Origin: an uncultured Eubacteriales bacterium
GTDB lineage: Bacteria; Bacillota; Clostridia; HGM11514
Length of the DNA: 25,460 nt
Direction: 5' to 3'
Assembly: GCA_902492655.1 (NCBI GenBank)
Contig: CABUMF010000027.1
Location: 1 to 25,460, forward strand
Shown here: positions 23,713 through 25,460 of the stretch, piece by piece
Layout of the letters: the number at the start of each line of letters is the position of its first letter
Numbering within the stretch: position 1 is the first letter of the stretch
Made by a program: the position numbers and the translations under genes
The notes under the pieces: model-generated
Databases searched by the model: none
Told to the model about the DNA's origin: nothing
The model's input: the letters and a program-made list of their open reading frames with translations, nothing else

Positions 23713-23751
23713 TAGGAAATCCTCCTTAATTCTTAAAAATTTTATAATTAT

Positions 23752-23780
23752 ATTCTACCATAAATCAGCAGAAAAATCAA
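23752..23780 (-). promoter_or_regulatory. Candidate tuf promoter in the fusA-tuf gap
   Basis: On the minus strand, TTGATT (23775-23780), a 17-base spacer and TAGAAT (23752-23757). A TATAAT at 23747-23752 is an alternative -10 but lacks a good -35. This would add to transcription from the upstream str operon. Confidence 0.5.
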
Positions 23781-23789
23781 TACCTAAAA

Positions 23790-25460
23790 TCAGTCTTCTG
23801 ATTTTGAACGTTTTTTAATGATCTCCTCAGCGATACTTCTCGGAACTTCCTCGTAGTGTGAGGGGAACATTGTGTAGTTGCCTCGTCCCTGAGTTCTGGA
23901 ACGAAGGTCGGTTGCGTAACCGAACATTTCGGACAGCGGAACCATTGCGGAAATAGCCTGTGTTCCGTTGCGTGCTTCCATACCCTGAATCTGACCGCGT
24001 CTTGAGTTAATATCACCCATAACATCGCCCATGTATTCTTCGGGAACGGTAATATCAACCTTCATGATAGGTTCAAGAAGAACCGGATCTGCCTTCTTGC
24101 AGCCTTCCTTGAATGCCATTGAAGCGGCAATCTTGAACGCCATTTCGGAAGAATCGACTTCATGATATGAACCGTCATACAAAGTTGCCTTAATATCAAC
24201 TACATTATAGCCTGCGAGAACACCGCTTTCCATTGCGCCCTGAATACCGGCATCAACTGCGGGGATGTATTCCTTGGGAATAGCACCGCCGACGATGTTG
24301 TTGACGAACTCGTAGCCTTTTCCGGCTTCCTGAGGTTCAAGTTCCAGAAGAACATGACCGTACTGACCTTTACCACCGGACTGTCTTGCATACTTATGTT
24401 CAATCTTAACAGGCTTTCTGATTGTTTCTTTGTAAGAAACCTGAGGCTTACCAACATTTGCCTCTACCTTATACTCACGAAGGAGACGGTCAACGATGAT
24501 TTCAAGATGGAGCTCGCCCATACCTGCAATAATTGTCTGACCTGTTTCTTCATCTGTATAAGTTTTAAATGTCGGGTCTTCTTCTGCGAGCTTAGAAAGC
24601 GCAATACCCATTTTTTCCTGACCTGCCTTGGTTTTAGGCTCAATGGCAACACGGATAACCGGGTCAGGGAATTCCATTGATTCAAGGATGATAGGATGAC
24701 CTTCATCACAGAGTGTATCACCGGTTGTGGTGGACTTAAGACCAACCGCAGCGGCAATATCGCCGGAATAAACCGTGTCTATATCCTTACGCTCGTTGGA
24801 GTGCATCTGAACCAGACGGCCAACACGCTCTTTAACATCCTTTGTTGAGTTAAGAACTCCGGAACCCTTATTGAGTGTACCGGAATAAACTCTGAAGAAG
24901 CAAAGCTTACCGACAAACGGGTCAGCCATGATTTTGAATGCGAGAGCGGAGAACGGTTCTTCATCGGAAGAATGTCTAACATCCTCTTCTTCTGTATCGG
25001 GGTTGACGCCCTTGATTGCAGGTACATCAAGCGGAGAAGGCATATAATCAACAATAGCGTCAAGAAGCATCTGAACACCCTTGTTACGATATGCTGTACC
25101 GCAAAGTACCGGAATCATTTTTACTTCGCAGGTAGCCTTTCTGATTACCTTTTTGATTTCGTCGATTGAAATTTCTTCACCCGAGAAATACTTTTCCATA
25201 AGCTCTTCATCAAGCTCTGCAACCGATTCCAAAAGCTTATCGTGATATTCCTGAGCCTTATCCATCATATCAGCGGGGATATCCTCATCTCTGATATCCT
25301 TACCCATGTCGTCGTAGTAAACCTCGGCTCTCATGGTGATAAGGTCAATAATACCTTTGAATGTGTCCTCAGCTCCTATAGGAAGCTGAAGCGGAACTGC
25401 GTTACATTTAAGACGATCCTTCATCATGTCCAAAACATTATAGAAGTCTGCGCCCATGAT
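23790..25460 (-). CDS. fusA: Translation elongation factor G, 5' end outside the window
   Basis: About 556 residues of the ribosomal translocase. The family is about 690 residues, so roughly 135 N-terminal residues, including the GTP-binding P-loop, lie beyond the window edge. The first visible Met (MGADFYNVLDMMKDRL) directly follows where NKMD would be, so it is internal. Domain landmarks: the G' insert in domain I, domain II with FFRVYSGTLNKGSGV, domain III GMGELHLEIIVDRL, domain IV with YARQSGGKGQYGHV and the closing GGAIPKEYIPAVDAG, and domain V MKVDITVPEEYMGDVMGD. The C-terminus KKRSKSED is short. Directly followed by tuf; rpsL and rpsG would be expected upstream. Confidence 0.98.
   Translation of the reverse strand: MMGADFYNVLDMMKDRLKCNAVPLQLPIGAEDTFKGIIDLITMRAEVYYDDMGKDIRDEDIPADMMDKAQEYHDKLLESVAELDEELMEKYFSGEEISIDEIKKVIRKATCEVKMIPVLCGTAYRNKGVQMLLDAIVDYMPSPLDVPAIKGVNPDTEEEDVRHSSDEEPFSALAFKIMADPFVGKLCFFRVYSGTLNKGSGVLNSTKDVKERVGRLVQMHSNERKDIDTVYSGDIAAAVGLKSTTTGDTLCDEGHPIILESMEFPDPVIRVAIEPKTKAGQEKMGIALSKLAEEDPTFKTYTDEETGQTIIAGMGELHLEIIVDRLLREYKVEANVGKPQVSYKETIRKPVKIEHKYARQSGGKGQYGHVLLELEPQEAGKGYEFVNNIVGGAIPKEYIPAVDAGIQGAMESGVLAGYNVVDIKATLYDGSYHEVDSSEMAFKIAASMAFKEGCKKADPVLLEPIMKVDITVPEEYMGDVMGDINSRRGQIQGMEARNGTQAISAMVPLSEMFGYATDLRSRTQGRGNYTMFPSHYEEVPRSIAEEIIKKRSKSED

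Noticed and set aside
23790..23801. Palindrome TCAGTCTTCTGA at the fusA stop as a terminator
   Set aside because: Only a 4-bp stem with no adequate T-tract; the stop codon is part of it by chance.

Overview
The window looks like a chromosomal fragment of an uncultured, probably gut-associated, low-to-mid GC Gram-positive Clostridia (Oscillospirales-like) bacterium. This is inferred from the smc-ftsY pair, the four-cysteine L28, the long single-chain PurL with a fused glutaminase, strong Shine-Dalgarno sequences (AGGAGG type), sigma-A-type promoters and tandem DUF4330 proteins. Most of it is core chromosome. No rRNA, tRNA, CRISPR array, insertion sequence or prophage gene is visible, and no gap between genes exceeds about 150 bases.

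Layout. (1) Positions 31-2499 are the 3' two thirds of purL; the first 50 bases form a fold-back that looks artificial. (2) 2530-4070 holds a TPR/SPOR lipoprotein gene, then a dense regulatory stretch (consensus promoter, 17-bp hairpin, second promoter), rpmB and its terminator. (3) 4093-9523 is an operon of a small membrane protein, smc, ftsY and a GtrA-family membrane protein. (4) On the minus strand, 9534-11298 is a rhodanese-TtcA fusion gene followed by nth (endonuclease III), meeting gtrA at a bidirectional terminator. (5) Divergent from it, 11457-18490 is guaB, murJ, a WzyC-type ligase/polymerase, a GT4 glycosyltransferase and two DUF4330 anchor proteins. guaB makes GMP precursors; the rest fit export and polymerisation of a cell-surface glycan. 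(6) 18544-22437 is the most accessory-looking part: an LCM-family methyltransferase, a macro-domain protein with a helix-turn-helix-like C-terminus, a vWA protein carrying an extra N-terminal domain, and an ADP-ribosylglycohydrolase. (7) On the minus strand, 22510 to the window end is tuf and a 5'-truncated fusA, the end of a str operon.

The best candidate for a little-described system is the macro / vWA / ADP-ribosylglycohydrolase trio at 19479-22437. Two predicted ADP-ribose-handling proteins flank a MIDAS-type vWA protein, and no ADP-ribosyltransferase is seen in the window. The vWA gene appears to be an in-frame fusion that keeps an internal ribosome binding site, and its leader has a TATAAT box buried in the left arm of a terminator hairpin. 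More generally, three genes here (4093, 18544, 20567) start just after a terminator-like hairpin with little or no room for a promoter, which suggests readthrough or hairpin-based control.
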